From Candidatus Altarchaeota archaeon (lineage in GTDB: Archaea > Altiarchaeota > Altiarchaeia > IMC4 > DAOVSA01): a stretch of DNA of 7,980 nt. The stretch is from contig DAOVSA010000021.1 of the NCBI GenBank assembly GCA_030633635.1, forward strand, positions 1 through 7,980, written 5' to 3'. Under the pieces are notes generated by a model. It saw nothing but the letters and a program-made list of their open reading frames with translations, was not told the DNA's origin and made no database searches. Shown here piece by piece: positions 1-6,221 of the stretch (its first letter is position 1; every line of letters begins with the position of its first letter). Made by a program: the position numbers and the translations under genes.

Positions 1-1334
1 ATCTCTCTCATCCCTGGACCTCCTTTGGGGCCTTCATATCTTATCACGATGACATCGCCCTTTCTTATTTTTCCTCTTAAGATGGCATCGTTTGCGTCTT
101 CTTCGCAGTCAAAAACCCTGGCTGGTCCAAAATGCTTAAGAATCTTTGGATCTACGGCAGACTGTTTTACTACAGATCCCTCTGGAGCTAAATTTCCCTT
201 GAGTATGGCTATTCCACCCTCTTTATGATATGGATTATCCTGGGTCCGTATAACCTCCCTGTTCTTCCTAGGGTTTAATATCTTTAGTTCCTCTAGATTT
301 TCATTCATACTTTTTCCAGTAACAGTCATACAATCCAGATTCAATTTGTCCTTGATTCTATCCATAACCGCCTGAATTCCACCCGCTCTATCGAGGTCGA
401 GCATAAAATGCGGGCCTCCGGGTCGGATGGACGTTAAATGTGGCGTTTCCCTGCTCAGTTTATCAAACATGTCGAGAGTTAGGTTTATTTTACATTCATT
501 CGCTATTGCAGGTAAATGTAATGCGGTATTTGTTGAGCCACCAATGGCCATATCCACACGAATTGCATTTTCAAATGCATTATTTGTCATTATGTCTCTC
601 GGTTTTATATAATCTTCCAATAATTTCATGATCTGTATCCCGGATCTCTTGGTTATTTTATGCTTTTTAGCATCTATCGCCATAGAAGTTCCACAACCGG
701 GGAGAGACATTCCTAAAGCCTCAGTCATACAACCCATGGTGTTTGCGGTAAAAAGCCCGGCACAGGAACCTATGCCGGGGCAGGCGCCCTCTTCAAGATC
801 TCTAACCTCCTCTTCAGTTATCTCACCCGCCTGAAATTTTCCAATTGCCTCAAATACAGAGATTAAATCAACCTGCGTATCATTGAAAATTCCGGGACAC
901 ATCGGGCCTCCGGTAACAAAAATTGATGGAATATTTATCCTTGCAGCAGCCATCAGATGTCCGGGAAGTATTTTATCACAACTTGTGACAAATAAAAGTG
1001 CATCTAGTTGATGAGCCTGTACCTGCAACTCTACAGAATCTGCGATCGTTTCTCTCGACGGAAGAGAGTACCTCATGCCTTCATGACCCATGGCAATTCC
1101 GTCACAAACTCCTATGGTATGAAATTCAAACGGTGTTCCGCCGGCCATCCTGATTCCAGCTTTTGCAGCAGCAGCTAATTTGTCCAGATGAATATGCCCG
1201 GGGATAAATTCATTCCACGAATTCACAACCCCTATAAAGGGTTTCTCTATTTCTTCATCGATCATACCCATGGCTTTCATTAAAGACCTATGAGGGGCCC
1301 TATTAATCCCTCTTTTGGTTTTGTCGGATCTCAT
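1..1334 (-). CDS. ilvD: Dihydroxy-acid dehydratase, 3' end cut by the window edge
   Basis: Dehydrates 2,3-dihydroxy-isovalerate and 2,3-dihydroxy-3-methylvalerate to the 2-keto acids, the third common step of valine, leucine and isoleucine synthesis; an iron-sulfur enzyme in the cytoplasm. My reverse-strand translation gives 444 uninterrupted codons from ATG at 1334 to the left edge. Family members are about 550 residues, so roughly the last 100 are missing. Landmarks are [18 protein letters not shown] at the N-terminus, [14 protein letters not shown] (about 37-50), [19 protein letters not shown] (76-94), SCDKILPG (118-125) and [14 protein letters not shown] (189-202). C119 and C191 match the Fe-S cysteines of E. 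coli IlvD. The cysteine that plant-type [2Fe-2S] enzymes carry before NMH is absent (W40-N-E here), so a [4Fe-4S]-type enzyme is inferred. The start is supported by the family N-terminus. There is no Shine-Dalgarno, and an AT-rich TATA-like box lies about 22 bases upstream, so the mRNA may be leaderless. Confidence 0.95.
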   Translation of the reverse strand, partial: MRSDKTKRGINRAPHRSLMKAMGMIDEEIEKPFIGVVNSWNEFIPGHIHLDKLAAAAKAGIRMAGGTPFEFHTIGVCDGIAMGHEGMRYSLPSRETIADSVELQVQAHQLDALLFVTSCDKILPGHLMAAARINIPSIFVTGGPMCPGIFNDTQVDLISVFEAIGKFQAGEITEEEVRDLEEGACPGIGSCAGLFTANTMGCMTEALGMSLPGCGTSMAIDAKKHKITKRSGIQIMKLLEDYIKPRDIMTNNAFENAIRVDMAIGGSTNTALHLPAIANECKINLTLDMFDKLSRETPHLTSIRPGGPHFMLDLDRAGGIQAVMDRIKDKLNLDCMTVTGKSMNENLEELKILNPRKNREVIRTQDNPYHKEGGIAILKGNLAPEGSVVKQSAVDPKILKHFGPARVFDCEEDANDAILRGKIRKGDVIVIRYEGPKGGPGMRE

Positions 1335-1393
1335 CTTAAAGAATTGATATGTTTTTAAATTATTGATTAAATATTGATTAAATATTTATTATT
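1335..1393. promoter_or_regulatory. AT-rich divergent promoter region between ilvD and the 1409 gene
   Basis: This gap separates the minus-strand ilvD start from the plus-strand micro-protein. It is almost entirely A and T. A TTTAAATTA box at 1354-1362 lies about 20-28 bases from the ilvD ATG, the archaeal TATA distance. The same block could serve the plus strand, with a start near 1385. An exact 11 bp tandem repeat (TATTGATTAAA) occupies 1361-1371 and 1372-1382. The promoter assignment is inferred from spacing and composition only. Confidence 0.45.
1361..1382. repeat. Exact 11 bp tandem repeat, two copies
   Basis: TATTGATTAAA occurs at 1361-1371 and again directly adjoining at 1372-1382, followed by a partial TATT. 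It sits between divergent start codons. It could be paired regulator-binding sites at helical-turn spacing (11 bp), or simply low-complexity AT DNA. Confidence 0.6.
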
Positions 1394-1408
1394 ATGAGGA
1401 ATGATGGA

Positions 1409-1519
1409 ATGAAAATTACAATTAGTTTATCAGTCATAGCAGTAGTATCTTTAGCTTCTGCTCTTTTTGGAGTTTTTGCTTTTGCCCAAGAAAATTATAC
1501 ACTTGCAGCTTCCAGATAA
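1409..1519 (+). CDS. Hypothetical 36-residue micro-protein with signal-peptide-like N-terminus
   Basis: I do not recognise a family. The peptide begins MKITISLSVIAVVSLASALF and ends ENYTLAASR: a lysine, about 20 hydrophobic residues, then an A-F-A-Q segment that resembles a signal-peptidase site, leaving only about 10 residues. It is therefore either a single-pass membrane micro-protein or a short exported peptide. ATG 1409 is chosen over an in-frame ATG at 1394 because GAGGA at 1396-1400 makes a good Shine-Dalgarno 8 bases before it. The stop at 1517-1519 lies 24 bases before the next gene, which has its own Shine-Dalgarno, so the two are likely co-transcribed. Translation is supported by the ribosome site, the hydrophobicity pattern and the operon position, not by homology. 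Confidence 0.55.
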   Translation: MKITISLSVIAVVSLASALFGVFAFAQENYTLAASR

Positions 1520-1531
1520 CTTGCAGATAAT

Positions 1532-1537
1532 GAGGAG
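1532..1537 (+). promoter_or_regulatory. Shine-Dalgarno site for the 1544 membrane protein
   Basis: GAGGAG followed by TTTTAA precedes ATG 1544 at normal spacing. It is one of the clearest ribosome-binding sites in the window and fixes this start. Its presence between 1519 and 1544 supports translation of a second cistron on the same mRNA as the micro-protein. Confidence 0.75.
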
Positions 1538-1543
1538 TTTTAA

Positions 1544-1924
1544 ATGACCAATACAACAACAATTATGGGCATATTGGTTTTGATGATAGGGGTATTGGGT
1601 ATTTTTGGATGCACCTATGTTTATATGCAAATAAGCGAGGATTTATCAACATTGGAAAAAGGAGAATCTGTTGCAAGGACACTATCATCAATCCCCCTCA
1701 TAGGTGATTGGGTTAGTGATGTGACAACGCCAACTGCAGATGCTATATACTCTATACGAACATCGATTAGGCTGTTTTTCTTTTCTAATATCCTGCTCAA
1801 TATTGCCCTGATTTTTAGCGGTGCAGGGCTAATCAGTATTGGTAGAGATATGTCCTATATGGATTATGAAGTTACCAAAATCAGAAAATACTTATTGAAG
1901 GAGAAAGAAGAAGCTAAAAAATAA
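1544..1924 (+). CDS. Hypothetical two-helix membrane protein, 126 aa
   Basis: Family not recognised. Two strongly hydrophobic segments are visible: about residues 6-28 (IMGILVLMIGVLGIFGCTYV) and about 76-98 (LFFFSNILLNIALIFSGAGL). Between them is a soluble stretch of roughly 45 residues with acidic and small polar residues, including an IPLIGDWVSDVTTPTADAIY segment. The C-terminus (about 105-126) is a charged, probably helical tail rich in Lys and Glu, ending KEKEEAKK. A topology with both ends in the cytoplasm and the central loop outside is plausible but not proven. It follows the micro-protein by 24 bases and precedes the dUTPase-like gene by 30 bases on the same strand, so a three-gene transcript is possible, though dUTPase has no obvious tie to a membrane protein. 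No function can be assigned. Confidence 0.8.
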   Translation: MTNTTTIMGILVLMIGVLGIFGCTYVYMQISEDLSTLEKGESVARTLSSIPLIGDWVSDVTTPTADAIYSIRTSIRLFFFSNILLNIALIFSGAGLISIGRDMSYMDYEVTKIRKYLLKEKEEAKK

Positions 1925-1954
1925 AATAGACTAGAATTTACGATAAATCAGATA

Positions 1955-2455
1955 ATGATTCTGGGACACTCAAAGATCACGGAAATGGCGGAGAAGGAGA
2001 AGCTAATTGAGAATTTCGATGAGGAATGTTTGACCGGGGCAGGTTATGATCTGAGGCTCGGAAGAGTCTATAAAATAACCTCTGATGGCTTCATTGGGAT
2101 CTCCGAAAGAAGGATGCCAAATATTAAGGAACTGGAAGTCAAATCTAAAAATAAAAAAATAAAATTAGAGTCAAATGAATATGTCCTGGTTGAAACAATC
2201 GAGAAAGTGAACATGCCGGATAATTTAATTGCTAGGATTTTGCCGCGTTCTTCACTATTCAGGTGCGGATGTACTCTGATTACTGCAGTTGTCGATCCGG
2301 GTTATGAAGGGACATTGACGGTTGGTGTTAAGAATCTCTCTACAAGAAATTTTGAACTGGAAAGTGGCGCAAGAATAGGACAAATTGTTTTTGAAACCAT
2401 TGATGGAGATACCAAGACGTATAGTGGGAGATATCAGGGGGGAAAGGTAGTCTAG
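1955..2455 (+). CDS. dut: dUTP diphosphatase, dCTP-deaminase-fold archaeal type
   Basis: Probably hydrolyses dUTP to dUMP and pyrophosphate, which keeps uracil out of DNA and supplies dUMP for thymidylate synthesis. The 166-residue protein has the dCTP deaminase/dUTPase superfamily motifs: GAGYDLRLG (28-36), PRSSLFRCG (97-105), AVVDPGYEG (111-119) and GARIGQIVFE (138-147). It ends in a YSGRYQGG tail. The deaminase catalytic Glu (E138 in E. coli Dcd, in the VLEFYN segment after DPGWSG) aligns with G124 here (TLTVGVKN), which argues against deamination. From memory, the overall pattern resembles the methanogen protein MJ1102, annotated as a probable dUTPase. The alternatives are a divergent deaminase or a regulator. 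The start gives MILGHSKI, typical of the family, but has no Shine-Dalgarno, so translation may be leaderless or coupled. Confidence 0.75.
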   Translation: MILGHSKITEMAEKEKLIENFDEECLTGAGYDLRLGRVYKITSDGFIGISERRMPNIKELEVKSKNKKIKLESNEYVLVETIEKVNMPDNLIARILPRSSLFRCGCTLITAVVDPGYEGTLTVGVKNLSTRNFELESGARIGQIVFETIDGDTKTYSGRYQGGKVV

Positions 2456-2518
2456 TTATGCATTCTGTTTATGTATTTTAGTTACGTACTCTAGTTACGT
2501 ATTCTGTTTACGTATTCT
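2455..2518. repeat. Five degenerate 12-14 bp tandem repeats
   Basis: Units begin with GTTA or GTTTA and read GTTATGCATTCT (2455-2466), GTTTATGTATTTTA (2467-2480), GTTACGTACTCTA (2481-2493), GTTACGTATTCT (2494-2505) and GTTTACGTATTCT (2506-2518). The block starts at the last base of the dut stop codon and lies between convergent genes. It is T-rich on the plus strand and could help terminate dut transcription. It could equally be replication-slippage debris. It is not a CRISPR: the units adjoin with no spacers. Confidence 0.65.
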
Positions 2519-2586
2519 CTTCATTAATTTCTATGAATCTTAAGATCCGAAAACCCCTGGCGATAAAGTCGATTTGTACCAGGACA
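2519..2586. other. Rest of the convergent junction
   Basis: This is the remaining intergenic sequence between the dut side repeats and the stop codon of the membrane transferase. The plus strand continues pyrimidine-rich (TCTCTTCATTAATTTCT), a weak archaeal terminator-like stretch for dut. The right half carries one arm of the inverted repeat listed separately. No coding sequence is visible. Confidence 0.5.
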
Positions 2587-2593
2587 TCAGGGG
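2550..2593 (-). terminator. Candidate hairpin terminator of the glycan operon
   Basis: On the minus strand CCCCTG (2593-2588) overlaps the stop codon of the transferase and is matched by CAGGGG (2559-2554), which is followed by TTTT. An alternative inner stem pairs CCTGG with CCAGG (2560-2556), enclosing 18 bases. A hairpin followed by a T-run fits an intrinsic terminator, but the loop is long and the T-run has only four bases. Archaeal termination relies mainly on T-runs, so support is limited. Confidence 0.4.
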
Positions 2594-3531
2594 ATGAGGA
2601 CCAATCCGATTACCCCAAAGATGGTTGTTATAGTATATAGAATCACCATAGTCTGGTGCTCGGTTAATCTATAGTAATAAGGAAGTGTCCATTTTAGTGT
2701 CCAGGGGTTTGGTACTACCAGGGTGCCGTCCTTTCTAAGAGTGCCGAATTTTACATTTCCAAGTTTTTTGATTCTCCATACCACGTACATAAGAAAGTTT
2801 GCGATGTGAGGAATTAGAATCACAAGACCGAAGATTTCCATACCGTCCAGTATGATGAAACCACCTAGTGCAGAACCCAGCATCATACTACCAATGTTTC
2901 CCCAGAATATTTTTGCTGGATAGGTGTTGAAGTACAGAAAGGCAAGTAATGCTCCAAAAATGGGTGCTATATAGAATAGATTTTGAACTCCAGTGACCAT
3001 GAATGTTTTTACGACTATAAAGACAGAGATTATATATGATAACCCACATGAAAGCCCATTGTAACCGGAATGCATATTCACCAGGTTGGCAACAACCATC
3101 ACGTAGAGGGGTGCGATCAGGTAGCAGTAAACTTTTCCAAGTTCTATTTCCATAAAACCGAGCCATAAAGTTGTATCCAGATCCAGCAAGGCGATGGGCA
3201 ACGCCAGAAAGAATGGAATAAAGATTTTTGACACACGACCAACATCCAAGAGGTCATCTGCCAGACCAAACATTGCGAAGGTAAACACGATGGAATAAAA
3301 GATCAGTAATTTATCCACAGGAATGATAAAAAATTGCGATACCACAAGGGAGCATAATACCCCTGCAAGGATCGTTAAGCCCCCCATCGTCGGTATCGTG
3401 GGTTCCCCTTTCTTATACATATCCTTGACGACATAGCCTTTTTTAATCGCCTTTTCTATGAATTTTGGTGTGAACAAAAAAGTCACAACAAAACCTATTC
3501 CAAACATAATGAATAAAGTTTGATAGTGCAT
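2587..3531 (-). CDS. Polyprenyl-phosphate GlcNAc-1-phosphate transferase family (MraY/WecA/Alg7, GT4)
   Basis: Predicted to transfer a HexNAc-1-phosphate from its UDP-sugar to a dolichyl/polyprenyl phosphate in the membrane, the first step in building a lipid-linked glycan. At 314 residues it has normal family length, with about ten hydrophobic helices. Family landmarks are PTMGG (47-51), the Mg-binding ADDLLD (91-96), NLVNMHSGYNGLSCG (149-163), YPAKIFWGNIGSM (204-216) and a cytoplasmic loop ending near TEHQ (290-293). The GYNGL form without Asp recalls eukaryotic Alg7 (AGVNGL) more than bacterial MraY (DGLDGL). The usual GDxGS motif reads GNIGS, with Asn212 at a residue that binds metal in MraY. 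It is the last gene of a four-gene operon and starts 19 bases after the DUF1616-like gene. An AglH-like role in N-glycosylation is inferred; the exact sugar is unknown. Confidence 0.85.
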   Translation of the reverse strand: MHYQTLFIMFGIGFVVTFLFTPKFIEKAIKKGYVVKDMYKKGEPTIPTMGGLTILAGVLCSLVVSQFFIIPVDKLLIFYSIVFTFAMFGLADDLLDVGRVSKIFIPFFLALPIALLDLDTTLWLGFMEIELGKVYCYLIAPLYVMVVANLVNMHSGYNGLSCGLSYIISVFIVVKTFMVTGVQNLFYIAPIFGALLAFLYFNTYPAKIFWGNIGSMMLGSALGGFIILDGMEIFGLVILIPHIANFLMYVVWRIKKLGNVKFGTLRKDGTLVVPNPWTLKWTLPYYYRLTEHQTMVILYTITTIFGVIGLVLIP

Positions 3532-3550
3532 TTTTCTATTTTTCCAGTTT

Positions 3551-3817
3551 CTATATCCGTATACTCCAGATGAGTAAGGCGAATGCGGTCACAGTTAGGA
3601 GTGCTATGACGATGTTTTCTGCGGTTGTATCAACCCCCAGACCTAGGTCGATGAATAATGTTACAATGAGAACTGTAGCTATACTCAGTACGGAAGAAAA
3701 TGCGATTCTTTCCACTGGACGCATTCTCCGTGGAAACAACATTAAGGTAATTGCGAATCCGGGTATGAATAGCGTAAGCGCTAAACCAAATATTATTCTC
3801 AACATAGAAACGAACAT
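3551..3817 (-). CDS. Small membrane protein resembling the N-terminal part of DUF1616
   Basis: An 88-residue protein with three hydrophobic segments at about 6-28, 38-60 and 67-86. The pattern FIPGFAITLMLFPRRMRPVERIAFSSVLSIA recalls the opening of DUF1616 membrane proteins of methanogens (a PG-x-A-L motif, then FPRR and an ERIA-S helix). Those proteins are usually longer, with a C-terminal domain that is absent here, so this is a stand-alone or shortened version. This family call is from memory of the pattern. The ATG at 3817 is the only possible start, because an in-frame TAA lies just upstream. It begins 12 bases after the wecC stop with only a weak Shine-Dalgarno, so coupling to wecC is likely. 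Its place among glycan genes suggests a membrane role in that pathway, possibly as partner of the adjoining transferase; that is inference. Confidence 0.7.
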   Translation of the reverse strand: MFVSMLRIIFGLALTLFIPGFAITLMLFPRRMRPVERIAFSSVLSIATVLIVTLFIDLGLGVDTTAENIVIALLTVTAFALLIWSIRI

Positions 3818-3829
3818 TTTTTATCACAG

Positions 3830-5164
3830 TCATATATAACCAATCCCAAGATAAATATAACCCAGTTTTCTCAGTTGATCGGGATCTACAATCTGTCTTC
3901 CATCCACAACCACTTTGGTTCTCATTTTTTTACCGATCTCTTTCCAGTCATATCCTCTAAATTCTTTATGATCTGAAGCTATAACCACGCAATCCATATC
4001 ATCAAATTGGTCAGCATATCGAACACCTAATTCTTCAATCTCTCCTGGGTTAAATAATGGATCGTAAACAAAAACGTTGGCCCCAAATCCTTTCAGGAGT
4101 TTTATTATGGTTAGAGAAGGCGACCATCGGATCTCTTTTACGCCTCCACGGAAGGAAATGCCCAAAACCATGATATTTGAGTTTTCTATTTTCTTTTCAA
4201 ATGTTTTCAGACCTTTTACAACCAGATTAACAGTGTACTGGGGCATAAAATCGTTTATTTTCCGTGCAAGTCTGATTAGACCCTTCCGGGGGGTTTTCAG
4301 AAAGTATGGATAAACAGGAATGCAATGTCCACCGACTCCGACACCGGGTAGATGGATATTGGAGTAAGGCTGTGTGTTTGCCACCTTAAATGCTTCGATC
4401 GCATTGATTTCCAATTCCTCGCAAATTAAAGCCAGTTCGTTTGCGAGTGCAATATTTACGTCCCTGTAGATGCCCTCGAAAACTTTGACCGCTTCTGCAG
4501 TTTTTGCATCACTAACCGGTATCACGCCTTTCTCGTTTATAACTGAATAGAGGGCTTCTGCAGTTTCGGTACTTTTGGGATTTATGCCACCGACCACTTT
4601 TGGATAACTCTGGGTTATATCTCTTATCGCCCTGCCAGAAGATGTTCTTTCTGGACAATGTGCCAACCCCCAGTATTTTTCTGCTTTTAAACCGGATTTC
4701 TCCAGGATCGTTTTGATATGATCAGTAGTCCCTGGCGGTGCGGTGCTTTCCAAAATAACAAAATCTCCCTCCTCTAACCCTTCGGCAATATTTTCGCAGA
4801 CCGATTCAACGATTTTAATGTCGGGAATATTGTTTTCATCCAATAGGGTAGGTACTAGAATCACCATGACATCTGAATCCTGGGATGCTTCTACCAGATT
4901 GGTTGTTGCCTTTAATCTACCTTCCTTGACATTTTTATAAACTAATTCATCCAAACCCGGCTCTTCTTTCACGGTATTTATACCTTTATTTATGGTTTCA
5001 ACGACATCGGGATTTATGTCTGCACCGATAACCTTTGCTCCATTATCAGCAAAAATAGCAACCAAAGGCAGACCCATCTTCCCAAGACCATAAACAGCAA
5101 CGGTTATATCTCCGTTTTTGAAAGAATTAATGATAATTTCTCTTTTTTGTCCATATATCTTCAT
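3830..5164 (-). CDS. wecC: UDP-N-acetyl-D-mannosamine 6-dehydrogenase
   Basis: Oxidises UDP-ManNAc to UDP-ManNAc uronate with two NAD+, supplying acidic sugar for surface glycans. In the 444-residue protein the NAD-binding Rossmann motif is VAVYGLGKMGLP (22-33), followed by STAPPGTT (140-147), HCPER (169-173) and YRDVNIALANEL (233-244), whose close match to the WecC form FRDVNIAFANEL separates it from UDP-glucose dehydrogenases. The catalytic cysteine is C281 in GVGVGGHCIPVYPYF. The C-terminal UDP-binding domain follows, with LGISFRGG (334-341) and VYDPL (366-370). Length is normal. An upstream GTG at 5167 is in frame, but I prefer ATG 5164: it overlaps the previous stop as TGATG, and GAGGT lies about 6 bases before it versus 3 for the GTG. 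It is the second gene of the glycan operon. The UDP-GlcNAc 2-epimerase (WecB) that makes its substrate is not in the window. Confidence 0.93.
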   Translation of the reverse strand: MKIYGQKREIIINSFKNGDITVAVYGLGKMGLPLVAIFADNGAKVIGADINPDVVETINKGINTVKEEPGLDELVYKNVKEGRLKATTNLVEASQDSDVMVILVPTLLDENNIPDIKIVESVCENIAEGLEEGDFVILESTAPPGTTDHIKTILEKSGLKAEKYWGLAHCPERTSSGRAIRDITQSYPKVVGGINPKSTETAEALYSVINEKGVIPVSDAKTAEAVKVFEGIYRDVNIALANELALICEELEINAIEAFKVANTQPYSNIHLPGVGVGGHCIPVYPYFLKTPRKGLIRLARKINDFMPQYTVNLVVKGLKTFEKKIENSNIMVLGISFRGGVKEIRWSPSLTIIKLLKGFGANVFVYDPLFNPGEIEELGVRYADQFDDMDCVVIASDHKEFRGYDWKEIGKKMRTKVVVDGRQIVDPDQLRKLGYIYLGIGYI

Positions 5165-5176
5165 CACAATACCTCA
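5164..5176 (-). promoter_or_regulatory. Shine-Dalgarno and TGATG overlap that set the wecC start
   Basis: On the minus strand GAGGT is followed by ATTGTGATG. The TGA of this string ends the oxidoreductase gene, and its final A begins the wecC ATG. The ribosome site thus lies within the last codons of the upstream gene, a standard arrangement for translational coupling. It supports ATG 5164 rather than GTG 5167. Confidence 0.75.
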
Positions 5177-6093
5177 ATTGCCTTTTCGGTCTTGTACGAT
5201 TCTATTGCAGCTAATGCAACCTTTAACGCGTGTTTTCCATCCTCTCCACTGACGATCGGTGATTTATTAGCCCCTATACACCCAATGAAATGTTCAAGCT
5301 CGTTTTTCAGTGGCTCTTTCTTCTTTATAGGTACATCAATTATTTGTTTTTCATTACATAATTTAAGTGATTGATGAATATAATCCACATATGCGATCCC
5401 GTGAGTTCCGGTGATAGTCAGTTGCCTGATCTTATGGGGGGTTAACCAATTTGTTTCGATCGAACCTGCGGTACCGTTGCCAAATCCAAGCAAGATACTT
5501 GCATAATCCTCGAACCTGTGGATAACAGAACCCGCGTATGCATGCACGCTTTTTACTTTTTTGGAGTATAGATAAGACATCACATCGATATCGTGAACCC
5601 CGAGGTCCAGAATAATTCCGACATCCCTTATTCTTGGGTTATAGGGCCCAACACGGGTTGCAGATATGGAGACCGCCCTTCCAATGACCCCCCGCTCCAT
5701 ATTTTCCTTTAATGCAATTATCGCCGGATTAAACCGTTCGATGTGACCGATCATCAATTTCACATCCTTTGATTTTTCCATTATGGCGTTTGCACTTTCG
5801 ATTGTATCTGCGATTGGTTTTTCGATCAAAGTATTGATTCCACTATCTATTGCATCCAGGGCTATCTCTTTATGTAACTTGGTTGGAACAACGATACTAA
5901 CAGCATCTATATCCAGATCCAGAAGGTCTTTGTAGTCAGTATATGCCGTGGCGTCATATTTTTTTGCCAGTTTTTTAACTCTTTCTTCGTTCATATCGGC
6001 TATACCAACAAGCTGGACATCTTCCATCTCTGAATAAACCCGAACGTGATGTTGACCCATCTCTCCGGTACCTATTACTCCAACTTTGATCAT
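5164..6093 (-). CDS. Gfo/Idh/MocA-family nucleotide-sugar oxidoreductase (UDP-GlcNAc 3-dehydrogenase-like)
   Basis: A 309-residue NAD(P)-dependent oxidoreductase. The Rossmann motif VGVIGTGEMGQHHVR (4-18) opens the protein. The family signature EKP is at 91-93, with the catalytic-type lysine K92. GHIERFNPA (116-124) and LDLGVHDID (162-170), containing the conserved His168, complete the active site. A NWLTPHKIRQLTITGT stretch (215-230) is typical of members that act on UDP-acetamido sugars. Such enzymes (WlbA/WbpB in bacteria, MMP0352-type in Methanococcus, from memory) oxidise C3 of UDP-GlcNAc or its uronate before amination to a 2,3-diacetamido sugar. The aminotransferase and acetyltransferase of that route are not adjacent here, so the substrate remains uncertain. 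It is the first gene of the operon. The start gives the expected MIKVGVIG; GAAGAG lies 12-17 bases upstream, too far for an ideal Shine-Dalgarno. Confidence 0.85.
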   Translation of the reverse strand: MIKVGVIGTGEMGQHHVRVYSEMEDVQLVGIADMNEERVKKLAKKYDATAYTDYKDLLDLDIDAVSIVVPTKLHKEIALDAIDSGINTLIEKPIADTIESANAIMEKSKDVKLMIGHIERFNPAIIALKENMERGVIGRAVSISATRVGPYNPRIRDVGIILDLGVHDIDVMSYLYSKKVKSVHAYAGSVIHRFEDYASILLGFGNGTAGSIETNWLTPHKIRQLTITGTHGIAYVDYIHQSLKLCNEKQIIDVPIKKKEPLKNELEHFIGCIGANKSPIVSGEDGKHALKVALAAIESYKTEKAIEVL

Positions 6094-6157
6094 TTTTGGT
6101 TTTTATCTCTTCTTTATCGATTTGATGATTGATAATTTAATGAATAATTATTTAGCG

Positions 6158-6168
6158 GGTATAAAAGG
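6158..6168 (-). promoter_or_regulatory. Candidate TATA box for the glycan operon
   Basis: The minus strand reads CCTTTTATACC, a fair archaeal TATA element about 65-75 bases before ATG 6093. It would start transcription near 6137 and leave a leader of about 44 bases. A competing box (TATATATAAT on the minus strand, 6281-6290) would give a longer leader that includes the hairpin at 6222-6251. The choice between them cannot be made from sequence alone. Confidence 0.4.
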
Positions 6169-6221
6169 CTGATCGTAGGTGGCATGACTCGATTAGATTA
6201 TCCCTAGAACTACATATCAAC

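Noticed and set aside
25..834. Several plus-strand open frames of 60-70 codons
   Set aside because: They lie wholly inside ilvD on the other strand, whose translation shows every expected family motif; they have no recognisable domain.
1394..1396. Alternative earlier ATG for the micro-protein
   Set aside because: It is in frame but has no Shine-Dalgarno; the bases after it (GAGGA) form the ribosome site for ATG 1409, which also gives a proper MK signal-peptide start.
2455..2518. CRISPR array
   Set aside because: The units are 12-14 bp, degenerate and directly adjoining, with no spacers.
2888..3839. Overlapping open frames on both strands within and between the transferase and the DUF1616-like gene
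   Set aside because: They are shifted-frame or antisense readings of the two membrane-protein genes, whose hydrophobic patterns and motifs are clear in the chosen frames.
5165..5167. GTG start for wecC
   Set aside because: It is only three bases from the GAGGT ribosome site, while ATG 5164 has normal spacing and the usual stop-start overlap.
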